Source: Metabacillus litoralis (GTDB lineage Bacteria > Bacillota > Bacilli > Bacillales > Bacillaceae). Taken from it: DNA of 64,000 nt. The notes below the pieces were generated by a model. It did not search any database and was not told where the DNA came from. It saw only the letters and a list, made by a program, of their open reading frames with translations. Below, piece after piece: positions 1 to 8,219 of the stretch (position 1 is the stretch's first letter; each line of letters starts with the position of its first letter). The DNA is taken from contig NZ_VOQF01000001.1 of the NCBI RefSeq assembly GCF_007994985.1, positions 496,001-560,000 of the forward strand. The letters run 5' to 3'. The translations under genes were made by a program, and so were the position numbers.

Positions 1-1137
1 AATCGCCTTAGTTAATATCTCATTATTTTGCACAAGAGCGATTCTTACAAAACCTTCACCATGTGGCCCAAAAGCATGACCTGGTGTGACAACAACACCC
101 GCTTTATCAATAAGAGCATAAGTAAAATCTAATGAGTTCCAGCCTCTTGGAATTTCTGCCCAAAGAAACATACCTGCTTCTGGTTTAACAATAACCCAAC
201 CTAGTTCTTTTAATCCATCAACAAGTGTATTTCTTCTAGATTCATAAATATCACGACTTTTTTGACAAAATTCCTCCCCATCTCTTAAGGCATGTATGGC
301 AGCTTTTTGCACAGGTAAGAAAACTCCATAATCTAAATTACTTTTTAGTTGGCTCATCGCTTTTACAATTTCAGCGTTTCCAGCCAAATAACCAATTCTA
401 GTACCAGCTAAATTGTAATTTTTTGAAAACGATGACATTTCTACTCCAATATCCATCGCACCTTCTATTGATAAGAAACTAATTGGCTTTTTACCTTCGA
501 AATAAAGCTCACTGTAAGCAAAATCATGGAGTACAAGAATATTGTATTTTTTAGCAAACTCTACTACTTCTTTAAAATAGTCACTGCTAGCTACTGCTGG
601 AACTGGATTACCAGGAAAATTCAAAATCATCAGCTTTGCTTCTTTTGCAATTTCTACTGGAATACTAGAAAGGTTTGGCAAAAATTGATGTTCTTTTTTT
701 AGCGGCATAAAATAAGGTTTTGCACCTGCCATTGCTATGCCGGCTGCATAAGCGGTATACCCTGGATCAGGTACTAAAATTAAATCACCAGGATTAGCAA
801 ACACTAAAGGAAAATGGACAAGACCATCTTGAGATCCCATCATTAATAATACTTCTGATTTTTCTTGAAGTTGAACATTATAGTTTCTTTTATAGAACGC
901 TGCAACTTCTTGATTGAATTCGGCAGTGCCAGTTAAGGAGTATCCATACTGATCCTCTCTTTTTACCTCTTTTGATAATATTGATGTTATAAAATCAGGA
1001 GGTGGTAAATCGGGACTACCAATACTTAAATCAATGATATCTACACCTTTTGCAATTTTTTTATTTTTATAGTGAGAGAGCTCTGTAAATATCGATGGTT
1101 TAAAGAAATTCATCCGCTCTGATAATGTTATTTTCAT
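1..1137 (-). CDS. PLP-dependent aminotransferase, LL-diaminopimelate aminotransferase-like (3' end cut by window edge)
   Basis: Fold-type I, class I/II aminotransferase that transfers amino groups using pyridoxal phosphate in the cytosol. The frame is open from the ATG at 1137 to the left edge (379 codons), so perhaps only the last ten or so residues are missing. Visible motifs are an N-terminal IDLSIGSPDLPPP stretch, NFPGNPVPAVA (the substrate/cofactor Asn loop) and SSFSKNYNLAGTRIGY, which carries the Schiff-base lysine. GGGGGAT precedes the ATG by a few bases. The family includes DapL, PatA and YugH-type enzymes. The substrate cannot be decided from sequence alone, so no symbol is given. 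It is divergent from the RQC-like gene and shares a 350-bp upstream region with it. Confidence 0.88.
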   Translation of the reverse strand, partial: MKITLSERMNFFKPSIFTELSHYKNKKIAKGVDIIDLSIGSPDLPPPDFITSILSKEVKREDQYGYSLTGTAEFNQEVAAFYKRNYNVQLQEKSEVLLMMGSQDGLVHFPLVFANPGDLILVPDPGYTAYAAGIAMAGAKPYFMPLKKEHQFLPNLSSIPVEIAKEAKLMILNFPGNPVPAVASSDYFKEVVEFAKKYNILVLHDFAYSELYFEGKKPISFLSIEGAMDIGVEMSSFSKNYNLAGTRIGYLAGNAEIVKAMSQLKSNLDYGVFLPVQKAAIHALRDGEEFCQKSRDIYESRRNTLVDGLKELGWVIVKPEAGMFLWAEIPRGWNSLDFTYALIDKAGVVVTPGHAFGPHGEGFVRIALVQNNEILTKAI

Positions 1138-1526
1138 CTATATCCCCCATTTATTTCCCAAGTAAAATATATTTATATAATTTAATTTTTTCTGAAAATA
1201 AGTGTATCATATTTTATTCTCATTTTTGAAGATACCCTTATATATTATTGTCGAATAAAAGAAGTTTAGGTATTCTTTATAAAGAACGCGTATGAACGGA
1301 TGTAAATGTAAATTGTCGACAAGTGAAATATGATATGTTTTTTGTTGTTTTTTGTCTCATTAGATTAATTATTTGATAATTATAAAATGAAGTCTATATA
1401 AACACTTAACCTTATTTGCTTTTAATTACATTTCCGTAAAAGCCTTAACTAAAAACACCTTTAAATTTTCATTAACGTATAAATCTAACTATAATGAAAA
1501 ATATCATAAAAAAGGTAGGAATGAAT
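1138..1526. other. AT-rich divergent intergenic region
   Basis: About 390 bases between the aminotransferase and the RQC-like gene. The stretch must hold the promoters of both divergent genes, but it is so AT-rich that I cannot single out convincing -35/-10 pairs. I see no RNA gene, repeat or small ORF with a ribosome-binding site. Confidence 0.5.
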
Positions 1527-3011
1527 GTGAGTCTTAAAAATCATTATTATTATTTTCAAGAATATCCAAAAATCGTATTAATTCCACTTGGAAAAAAAAA
1601 TAAAAAAATTAGGTCGATTGGACATAAAACAGATAAATCCATACTCAACAGGTTAAATGATGCTCTTTCGAGGATGACTTTGTCCATTGATGAACGAAAA
1701 AATCTACAGTACTTTTTACAAATCAAACATGAAGCCTTTTTACCAGTAATGATGAATAAAGATGAAAAAGTAGAAACAAGAATCATCAAACCAAATTTCC
1801 TTCTTTGGAAATCTTTTTCTCCTAATCATGGTATACCCTATCAAAAGGAATCATTCTATGAAGAGGATATCTCCAAACTATCAAATGAAGAATTAATAAT
1901 TTTTTTAAAAAAGGTAATAGCAGAATTTTTGTTTTGTGCAGAGCTTAGCAAGAAACCAGACAACCAATGGATACAAATAATAAAAAAAGCTTATAATCAG
2001 CATCCTTTTGTTCAGCTTTTTCTTGAAAAGCAAGAAATTGTTGATTCTGTAGAAATAGCCAATCGCTCTCCTCTTCTGTCTGTTCTTTCTCCACCAGAAG
2101 ATGTTTCATATTGGAGACAGCGTGTCGAAATTGTTCTTTGGCCTTATCGTAAACTTCCTTTATGGTGTGAACACGATAAATCATTAATTGTTTTATCCTC
2201 AAAAAAGTTACTAATATGCGATTGTTCATTTTGTCAGAAAGAGTATCATTATTGTCTTAAAGAAGATAAGTATTTATTAGAGGAAAACCCCAATATGAAC
2301 CAAGCAATCAAGCGGATTGCAACAATAGAAAATCAGTTTAATGAAATTATTGAGAAAAACACTAAACTAGTAAATAATTTAGAATTTCTCGTATATATAA
2401 AAAAGAATATAGATATATCAAAGATAGTAAAGTTAGTCAATCAAATTGATTCTCTACCATTTAATATAACAATAGAAAATCAGTTTGCTATGAATTTAAT
2501 AAAAGAGCTTTCTCAAATTAGTGTTCCTTTCAGCCGTTCAAACTCTAGCTTACTTTGGATAAGCCTATTTCATATACCTACTATTACTTTACTAAAAACA
2601 TTAAACAACTATTCCTTTGATGAGATTAACGAAAGCATCGAATCTTTACAAAAAGAACTTGTGAATGTACTTCGTCACTTTGCGATCAAACCTGATGAAA
2701 CTCTTATTAAAATAAAGGAAAATCATCTTAGCTATTTTACAGTCGCAAGAATTTTAAAGGGAATTATTTCGTTGGAGGATCTTTCTTTCCATGTAATTGC
2801 ACAAATCCTGAAAGGGAGAACTTCATATTCTCTTCGTGAACAAAAACTAGATCAACAATTCTTATTTGGTTTTCTAGAAAAGTGGGAAGAAAAAGATATC
2901 CATAAATTATTAAAAACACTAGAGAAAGAATTGTGGATTACAAAACATAGTACAGGTTTTATTGTCTCTGATAAAGGAGCTTCTTTAATAAATAATCTTG
3001 ATGATAGTTAA
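1527..3011 (+). CDS. Zinc-ribbon and RQC-like winged-helix protein (RQC-minor type)
   Basis: About 494 residues with no enzymatic motif that I recognise. Numbered from the upstream ATG at 1494, the middle has a Cys/His cluster (C225, H227, C242, C244, C247, C254) that looks like a zinc ribbon, followed by a charged, helical stretch from about 265. The last ~80 residues (from ARILKG to SDKGASLI) resemble the RQC winged helix of RecQ helicases in spacing and hydrophobic pattern, but there is no helicase domain. I believe this matches proteins that databases call RQC-minor DNA-binding proteins. The start is uncertain: ATG 1494 lacks a Shine-Dalgarno sequence, while AAGGTAGG lies one base before ATG 1521 and seven bases before GTG 1527, so GTG is preferred. 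The role is unknown; DNA binding is inferred. Confidence 0.7.
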   Translation: MSLKNHYYYFQEYPKIVLIPLGKKNKKIRSIGHKTDKSILNRLNDALSRMTLSIDERKNLQYFLQIKHEAFLPVMMNKDEKVETRIIKPNFLLWKSFSPNHGIPYQKESFYEEDISKLSNEELIIFLKKVIAEFLFCAELSKKPDNQWIQIIKKAYNQHPFVQLFLEKQEIVDSVEIANRSPLLSVLSPPEDVSYWRQRVEIVLWPYRKLPLWCEHDKSLIVLSSKKLLICDCSFCQKEYHYCLKEDKYLLEENPNMNQAIKRIATIENQFNEIIEKNTKLVNNLEFLVYIKKNIDISKIVKLVNQIDSLPFNITIENQFAMNLIKELSQISVPFSRSNSSLLWISLFHIPTITLLKTLNNYSFDEINESIESLQKELVNVLRHFAIKPDETLIKIKENHLSYFTVARILKGIISLEDLSFHVIAQILKGRTSYSLREQKLDQQFLFGFLEKWEEKDIHKLLKTLEKELWITKHSTGFIVSDKGASLINNLDDS

Positions 3012-3098
3012 TATTTGAACTTAAGATCATCATGCAAAAAGACAAATAAATCTAAATCAGTTAAGTTGAAAGAAACAAGTTCGTTTCATTGCGCTGCA

Positions 3099-3190
3099 GA
3101 CACTCCATTCGCCGGGGAGGGAGCTAAGCCTCCTCGGCTACTACGCCTATGGATCTTACTTTCCTCTATTCCCGTAGGTGCCCTAGTGTC
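3099..3190. repeat. GC-rich Bacillaceae interspersed repeat
   Basis: A 92-base island, far richer in G and C than its surroundings, with inverted ends GACACT and AGTGTC, an inner CGGGGA/TTCCCG pair and a GGAGGGAGCTAAGCCTCC palindrome. It strongly resembles a non-coding repeat scattered through many Bacillus genomes (from memory). An 81-codon ORF crossing it is not believed. Confidence 0.7.
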
Positions 3191-3258
3191 TTCCTCTCCA
3201 TTTCACTATTTCTTAAAAATATTATCCAATATCATAAAATCTATTGAAAACGGCAAAT

Positions 3259-3317
3259 AAAAACCGAATTATTAGGCGAAATAAATGATTGTAATATCAC
3301 CTAATAACTGGGTTTTA
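3259..3317. terminator. Imperfect long hairpin after the RQC-like gene
   Basis: AAAACC..TTATTAGG is matched by CCTAATAA..GGTTTT around a loop of about 20 bases. It may end transcription of the RQC-like gene or close the preceding repeat. The rest of the interval up to 3453 shows nothing recognisable. Confidence 0.45.
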
Positions 3318-3453
3318 CCATAAGTTTAACTAGTTATGTCTCAACCTTTTTTTTATTTTGTAGAGATTATATTAGTCCTATCCCCTCTTTTTGATTTTTT
3401 TGTCAATTTTTGCGCTTTCCCGAGAAATAATAGTTGATTTCAAAAAGTAATTT

Positions 3454-4101
3454 TTAACAACCGTCAATTCCACACGACATACCTTCTCCAAAAAATTGTA
3501 AGCTAGTAGGCTTTAGCTCTTGATTAATAATTTCTTCGAACGCCTCTTTGGACCTTACACCTGCTATCATTTGATTTCCTATTATAAATGTAGGTACAGC
3601 TTGAATATTCACTTCATTAATAGCTTTCTTTAATTCTTGTTGGTGCTTTTCTTTATACTTTCTTGCCTTCAATGCTTGATTAAACTCTTCTCCATTTAAG
3701 CCTAATTCTATTGCTAATTTTGTTAGTACTTCAATTTCACCGATATTTTGTTCTTCTTGGAAAAATGCACTTAGTATTCGCTCATTATATTCATTTGCTT
3801 TTCCATTTTCTTTCGCATATTGATATCCTTCAAAAGCTAAATGAGTATATGGTTGTGGAGATATTTTAGGCAATACCATCGACATTCCCATTTCTTTGGC
3901 CATAGGATAAACAGATTGTTTCCAAATTGATTGTAAATAAGTTTCTTCTGGTTTTAACGTTTCATTAGGATAAGGTCTTAGCTCATATGGCATCCACTCA
4001 ACTTCTACATCTCTACCTTTGATTGCCTCATCAAAAGGCTTTTTAGCTATTAAACAAAAAGGACAAACATAATCACTATATACTTTTATTTTTATCGTCA
4101 C
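3454..4101 (-). CDS. FrnE-type DsbA family oxidoreductase (YwbO-like)
   Basis: A thioredoxin-fold protein of the DsbA/2-hydroxychromene-2-carboxylate isomerase family. The redox pair is CPFC right after the first strand (C13 and C16), the helical insertion fills residues ~60-150, and a cis-proline turn AVPTF closes the active site. A further two cysteines sit at the extreme C-terminus (MSCGIDGC). There is no signal peptide, so it is cytosolic like FrnE/YwbO. AAGGGG abuts a TTG at 4110 and lies nine bases before GTG 4101, so GTG 4101 is the likelier start (215 aa). The family acts in disulfide chemistry and oxidative stress tolerance; the substrate is unknown. It lies upstream of no same-strand partner. 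Confidence 0.85.
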   Translation of the reverse strand: MTIKIKVYSDYVCPFCLIAKKPFDEAIKGRDVEVEWMPYELRPYPNETLKPEETYLQSIWKQSVYPMAKEMGMSMVLPKISPQPYTHLAFEGYQYAKENGKANEYNERILSAFFQEEQNIGEIEVLTKLAIELGLNGEEFNQALKARKYKEKHQQELKKAINEVNIQAVPTFIIGNQMIAGVRSKEAFEEIINQELKPTSLQFFGEGMSCGIDGC

Positions 4102-4213
4102 TTCTATCAACCCCTTGACTTACCTTATAGTTATAGATTATAAATTATATTATATAAGGTACGAGTTGATCATACCTAACGTTTTGCTCTGGTTTTACAT
4201 TAGGTTTAAACTA

Positions 4214-5350
4214 CTATGGCTTTAAAATAATCTTTAAGCAATTTTCTTTACGACGATTAAAAATCCGATAAGCATGTTCAGCTTCTGTAAGAGGAAATGA
4301 ATGTGTGATAATATCCTTTGTATTCAATTGCTGTTTTTCCAATAAGTTATATAATAACGGCATATTATGAACAGCAGGTGCAAGTCCCATTTTGATGGTA
4401 ATATTTCTGGCAAAAAAATCTCCTAATGGGAATTGATTATATCTCAAGCCATAAATACCAACTAGTTGTATAGTTCCTCCTATTTTAACAACTTGACTAG
4501 CGAACTCTATTGTCCCAAGAGCACCCCCTTGAAGTTGTAGCGCTGTTTCTACCATTTCTATCGCTGTCATTTTTCCACTCATACCAACACAATCAATTAC
4601 AATATCCGCTCCGCCATTTGTTATATCTCTTATAACATCAGAAAGTAATTCTTCTTGATCTATGTTATATCCTTCCGTTTTATTCCATCTCATTGAATGT
4701 TCAATTCGAAATGGAATACGATCAACCGCAATGACTCTTTTTGCCCCGTATAACCATGCAAGTTTTTGTGTTAGTAAACCAATAGGTCCACAGCCAATTA
4801 CGATAACTGTATCTCCTTTTTTCATTCCCGATTGTGTAATTCCCCAATAAGCTGTGGGAATAGCGTCAGTTAATAGCAGTAATTCTTCATCAGTTGTTGA
4901 ATTATTTGCTGGTACAACATAAGGGGTAAAATTAGCAAAGGGCACTCTTACATATTCTGCTTGACTACCACTATAGTCACCATATAATCTTGAACACCCA
5001 TAGCAAGCACCTATTTCTCCTTCTACATTTGCAACCATACACTGACTTTCTAAATGATTTTTACAATTATCACAAACACCACAAGCTATATTGTAAGGAA
5101 TTACTACTTTATCACCTTTACTTACTTTTGAAACACCTTCTCCAATTTCTTCGACAATTCCTATTGCTTCATGTCCAATAATCGATCCTTTTTGTAAGCT
5201 TGGGATCATTCCATGGTAAAAGTGAAGATCTGACCCACATATTGAAGAATGAGTTATTTTTACAATAATATCATCCGAATTCTTTATTGTAGGTTCTAAA
5301 ACATCCTTTACTTTGATATCCATAAACCCTTGGTATGTGACAGCCTTCAT
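4214..5350 (-). CDS. Zinc-dependent alcohol dehydrogenase (medium-chain, formaldehyde-dehydrogenase-like)
   Basis: A medium-chain dehydrogenase of 378 residues that oxidises an alcohol or aldehyde adduct with NAD(P). Catalytic zinc ligands C38, H60 and E61 are present (CGSDLH, GHEAIG), and the structural zinc lobe is C90, C93, C96, C104. The Rossmann nucleotide loop is VIGCGPIGL near residue 185, followed by an acidic end of strand two (AVDR). An insertion rich in glycine and serine after the structural lobe and the overall length resemble the glutathione-independent formaldehyde dehydrogenase/threonine dehydrogenase branch. It is 18 bases downstream of the dihaem cytochrome gene on the same strand, so co-transcription is likely. 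The substrate is not determined. Confidence 0.9.
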   Translation of the reverse strand: MKAVTYQGFMDIKVKDVLEPTIKNSDDIIVKITHSSICGSDLHFYHGMIPSLQKGSIIGHEAIGIVEEIGEGVSKVSKGDKVVIPYNIACGVCDNCKNHLESQCMVANVEGEIGACYGCSRLYGDYSGSQAEYVRVPFANFTPYVVPANNSTTDEELLLLTDAIPTAYWGITQSGMKKGDTVIVIGCGPIGLLTQKLAWLYGAKRVIAVDRIPFRIEHSMRWNKTEGYNIDQEELLSDVIRDITNGGADIVIDCVGMSGKMTAIEMVETALQLQGGALGTIEFASQVVKIGGTIQLVGIYGLRYNQFPLGDFFARNITIKMGLAPAVHNMPLLYNLLEKQQLNTKDIITHSFPLTEAEHAYRIFNRRKENCLKIILKP

Positions 5351-5368
5351 TCCCTTACCCCTTTTAGC

Positions 5369-7240
5369 TTAATCAGTGACCTTTAGTAAATAATCTATTA
5401 AAGCTTGCTGTTCTTCTTTAGAAAAACCTGTAGAAGTATCAACCCAATATTCATGTCCCTTACCACTGACATGTGCTGTTCTTAATTTTTCATTTTTATT
5501 ATTTTCAATGATAACTTTTTTTCGTAAATTAGAATCAATCATTGCAAGTAGACTATTTCTTGCTGACGGCTTTATTCCTTTGAAAATAGTTCCTGGGACT
5601 CCGATATCTTTTTCAATATTTGGTCCAACAGCCACACCACCATCATGAAGATATGGTGCACTCCAATATAAACCATATAAACTTATTGTTTTATATCCAC
5701 CTTCTGACCCACCAAAGGCCCAGCCAAGCCTTAGTTGCAGTTCTTGTTCTTTTGTCATTTGAACTTCTTTAACAATAGGGTTTTCTGGCAATGGTACTGG
5801 TGTTTCAGGGTCGTATATGGAAGGAGATGCAAAAAAATTCTCTAATTTCTTAAAGCCCATCGCTCTAGAATTATCTGTTCCAATTTCTTCAGAAGGTATA
5901 ACCTTGTTATTGGTTAAATATGTGCCACCATGACAGGAAATGCACCCTGCATTTTCAAAAACAATTCTCCCCTCTGCTCTACTTGTTTTAGATGTTGCTT
6001 TTAGCCCTGTTTTTGGTGGCTCTAATGTATTCATGAATGCCGACATCGCATTTTGTTGCTCCCATGTCCTAAGTCCATCTGAGCTTGAAAATAATCCAAC
6101 ACTTGTCATGTAAGATGCTCTGGGATAAGTCGAGGATGGAATTAGTGTGTTAACTCCGTCAGCACCAGGAGTTGGATCAACTTTTGAAAAGAATTCACTA
6201 GGTTTTACACCCGTCTTAGGATCATATCGGTATTTTTCATTTGCTGCATTTTGAAGAAGAATTGCCAGATATAATTCCTTATCAATATTTAATACTTCAT
6301 TACTTATTGCTGTTTGTGATACTGAGTCCATATTTTGTGAATGCGCATTGTTAATTGCTGCACTTAACCCTTTAAATGGTCCAATTTGACCTTGTCCACT
6401 CCACCCATAAGGTTGATCACCTTTCGTAAATACATCAATAGTTTGAACAGGATTATTCTTAAAATCAATTGTTGTATCGTTACTTCCCTTTGGCCACTTC
6501 ATCACTTCACGATCAACAAATTCTTCAAGTTGTTCTATATTAGGAAGAGCCTCAATATTTCCTTCTGAATTTTCAATCACACGGTTTTCATCTTTAATAA
6601 ATTGTTTAATACTTTCCATTTCAGTATGTGTAAAATAAGAGGCTGAATTTGTCGCTAACGCTAACATTAAGCCAATATCAAGATCATTATTTGAAATTCC
6701 TTGAACAACCTCACCATTTTGATTAACACTAGCATGACATAATGCACAGCTAATACCTGCCTTAAGATTTCCTTCATCATATTTAAACTTTACACCTAAA
6801 GGAACATAAGCACCCTTTGGAACATCTAATCCAGTCTCAATTAATTCACCCTTTTCAATTGTCCGATCTCCAATCTTAACTTTCTGTGCAGATTCGACCA
6901 TTAAATTATCTGTACCTTTTCCATTTAATTTAATAATTGCTTTTGTTATAGTAGGAAAAGAAAAGGCTCCGTCAAACAATCCCATAATGTCTGTAAAGAA
7001 AACCTCGTTTCCAAATGTTTCTTTATAAAAGAAATCCTTTCCTTGTTCTATTAACTTTTCTTGATCTTCATTTTGAATAAATGAAACTTGGTGAAACTTA
7101 TTTAGATCCTTGTCTTCACTATTTACAACCTTCTCATTTGGTGGAACATAGGCATATTCTGGTTCTACAATTGTTAAAAAAGTAATAATTCCTGTTAGCA
7201 TAACGAATATAATCAGCAAAGTAATTATGCCCTTGCGCAA
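5369..7240 (-). CDS. Membrane-anchored dihaem c-type cytochrome
   Basis: A ~623-residue exported haem protein. A hydrophobic N-terminal segment (roughly residues 5-27) without a lipobox anchors it to the membrane, leaving the rest outside the cell. Two covalent haem c sites are seen: CALCH (C167, C170, H171) and CISCH (C435, C438, H439), numbered from TTG 7246. The C-terminal part (KEQELQLRLGWAFGGSEGGYKTISL, interrupted here by motif notes, then PYLHDGG) resembles the cytochrome c peroxidase/MauG superfamily, in which one haem transfers electrons and the other does chemistry. AGGGGG is two bases before TTG 7246 but eight before TTG 7240, so the latter is preferred. The electron partner is unknown; the downstream alcohol dehydrogenase may share its transcript. 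Confidence 0.8.
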   Translation of the reverse strand: MRKGIITLLIIFVMLTGIITFLTIVEPEYAYVPPNEKVVNSEDKDLNKFHQVSFIQNEDQEKLIEQGKDFFYKETFGNEVFFTDIMGLFDGAFSFPTITKAIIKLNGKGTDNLMVESAQKVKIGDRTIEKGELIETGLDVPKGAYVPLGVKFKYDEGNLKAGISCALCHASVNQNGEVVQGISNNDLDIGLMLALATNSASYFTHTEMESIKQFIKDENRVIENSEGNIEALPNIEQLEEFVDREVMKWPKGSNDTTIDFKNNPVQTIDVFTKGDQPYGWSGQGQIGPFKGLSAAINNAHSQNMDSVSQTAISNEVLNIDKELYLAILLQNAANEKYRYDPKTGVKPSEFFSKVDPTPGADGVNTLIPSSTYPRASYMTSVGLFSSSDGLRTWEQQNAMSAFMNTLEPPKTGLKATSKTSRAEGRIVFENAGCISCHGGTYLTNNKVIPSEEIGTDNSRAMGFKKLENFFASPSIYDPETPVPLPENPIVKEVQMTKEQELQLRLGWAFGGSEGGYKTISLYGLYWSAPYLHDGGVAVGPNIEKDIGVPGTIFKGIKPSARNSLLAMIDSNLRKKVIIENNKNEKLRTAHVSGKGHEYWVDTSTGFSKEEQQALIDYLLKVTD

Positions 7241-7369
7241 AGTCAAGTCCCCCTAAATCTTGTGAATTTTCAATTGAATTTTTTGATCAATTGTCAGGCT
7301 ACTTTGCTTATTATTCTGCTAAAAATGTAATAAATACGTCTTATTCAAAAAAACTAACTATCTTGAAGC

Positions 7370-7510
7370 AAAGCACAAGTGCCTCGAACAGCATCGAGAA
7401 GCATTAAAAATATATAGAAAAGAAGATGTCTATTTCTTCGGATTTCTATTATGACTTAGGAAAAATCTCGCTTTAGGATAACTGGCTCTTGAGCTTTCCT
7501 TATTATTCAT
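7370..7510. repeat. Degenerate Bacillaceae interspersed repeat
   Basis: The AAGCACAAGTGCCTCGAACAG part followed by CATCGAGAAGCATT matches, from memory, the start of a common Bacillus intergenic repeat (AGCGC..GCGCCTCG..GCATCGA). The remaining copy is eroded. The interval 7241-7661 has no believable gene. Confidence 0.5.
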
Positions 7511-7614
7511 GGGGAAAATTGTATTCTCTTTTTCATTGTGAATCTAATGAAAAGACTGGCATTGGCTGTCAAAGCACTAATCTACAGTGCGTTAATTGTC
7601 ATCTCCTAAACAAC

Positions 7615-7647
7615 AAAAAAAAACACCCTCAAAAAAGGATGCTCAAA
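7615..7647 (-). terminator. Terminator of the CoxG-like gene
   Basis: On the minus strand GCATCCT and AGGGTGT form a seven-pair stem (two G-U pairs) followed by a run of T, directly after the stop of the SRPBCC gene. Confidence 0.65.
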
Positions 7648-7661
7648 ATGTAGCTTTCATT

Positions 7662-8114
7662 TTATTTTACTTCCTCGAGTTCTTGAATCCTAGTTGCTAT
7701 TGCTGTTGTTAAGTCTTGTGTCATTTCTTTTATATTTTTCTTCAATTTAGCATTAATCATTTTAGACATAGCAGCTTCTGATGATAAATCTAAAAATCCA
7801 TTCATCATTGTTTCCTCTGAATTTATTTCTTCAGCCAGAAAATAACCATGTCCAGAAATTTTTTCGTTAATCCCTAAAAGATTAAATGTCACTTTATTAG
7901 GCTCTTCCCAACTAGTTATTTCAACTCGAAGCTCCACCTTCTTTTTAATTAACCCAAAGTCACTTTTAAATTTCCAAATCGAATCTGTTGAATTTAGCGT
8001 TTCATGGTCTATATAACCTGGAACAAGAGGTGCCCAATGGTCCATAACACTTACAAAATTCCATATAGAATGAATAGGTAGCTTAACACGTATTTGATGT
8101 AATTCACTTGGCAT
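7662..8114 (-). CDS. SRPBCC / CoxG-type protein
   Basis: A 150-residue single-domain protein of the START/SRPBCC hydrophobic-cavity fold, most like the CoxG (carbon monoxide dehydrogenase subunit G) branch. Visible features are the N-terminal IWNFVSVMDHWAPLVPGY segment, the GHGYFLAEE turn and a long amphipathic C-terminal helix. No CO dehydrogenase genes are nearby, so a role in CO oxidation is not implied; in the family such proteins bind hydrophobic ligands or membranes. AAAGGGATGATGAT precedes the ATG. It is a monocistronic gene between two terminators or long gaps. Confidence 0.8.
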   Translation of the reverse strand: MPSELHQIRVKLPIHSIWNFVSVMDHWAPLVPGYIDHETLNSTDSIWKFKSDFGLIKKKVELRVEITSWEEPNKVTFNLLGINEKISGHGYFLAEEINSEETMMNGFLDLSSEAAMSKMINAKLKKNIKEMTQDLTTAIATRIQELEEVK

Positions 8115-8219
8115 ATCATCATCCCTTTCTTCACATCATTTTCATGAGTATTAATTTGACTTTATTCATGAAAACTAAATGTTATGCAAAAAAATAAGGT
8201 GATTTATGACTTAACCAAT

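Noticed and set aside
3015-3260. 81-codon ORF on the plus strand
   Set aside because: It runs through the GC-rich interspersed repeat, has no ribosome-binding site and no recognisable product.
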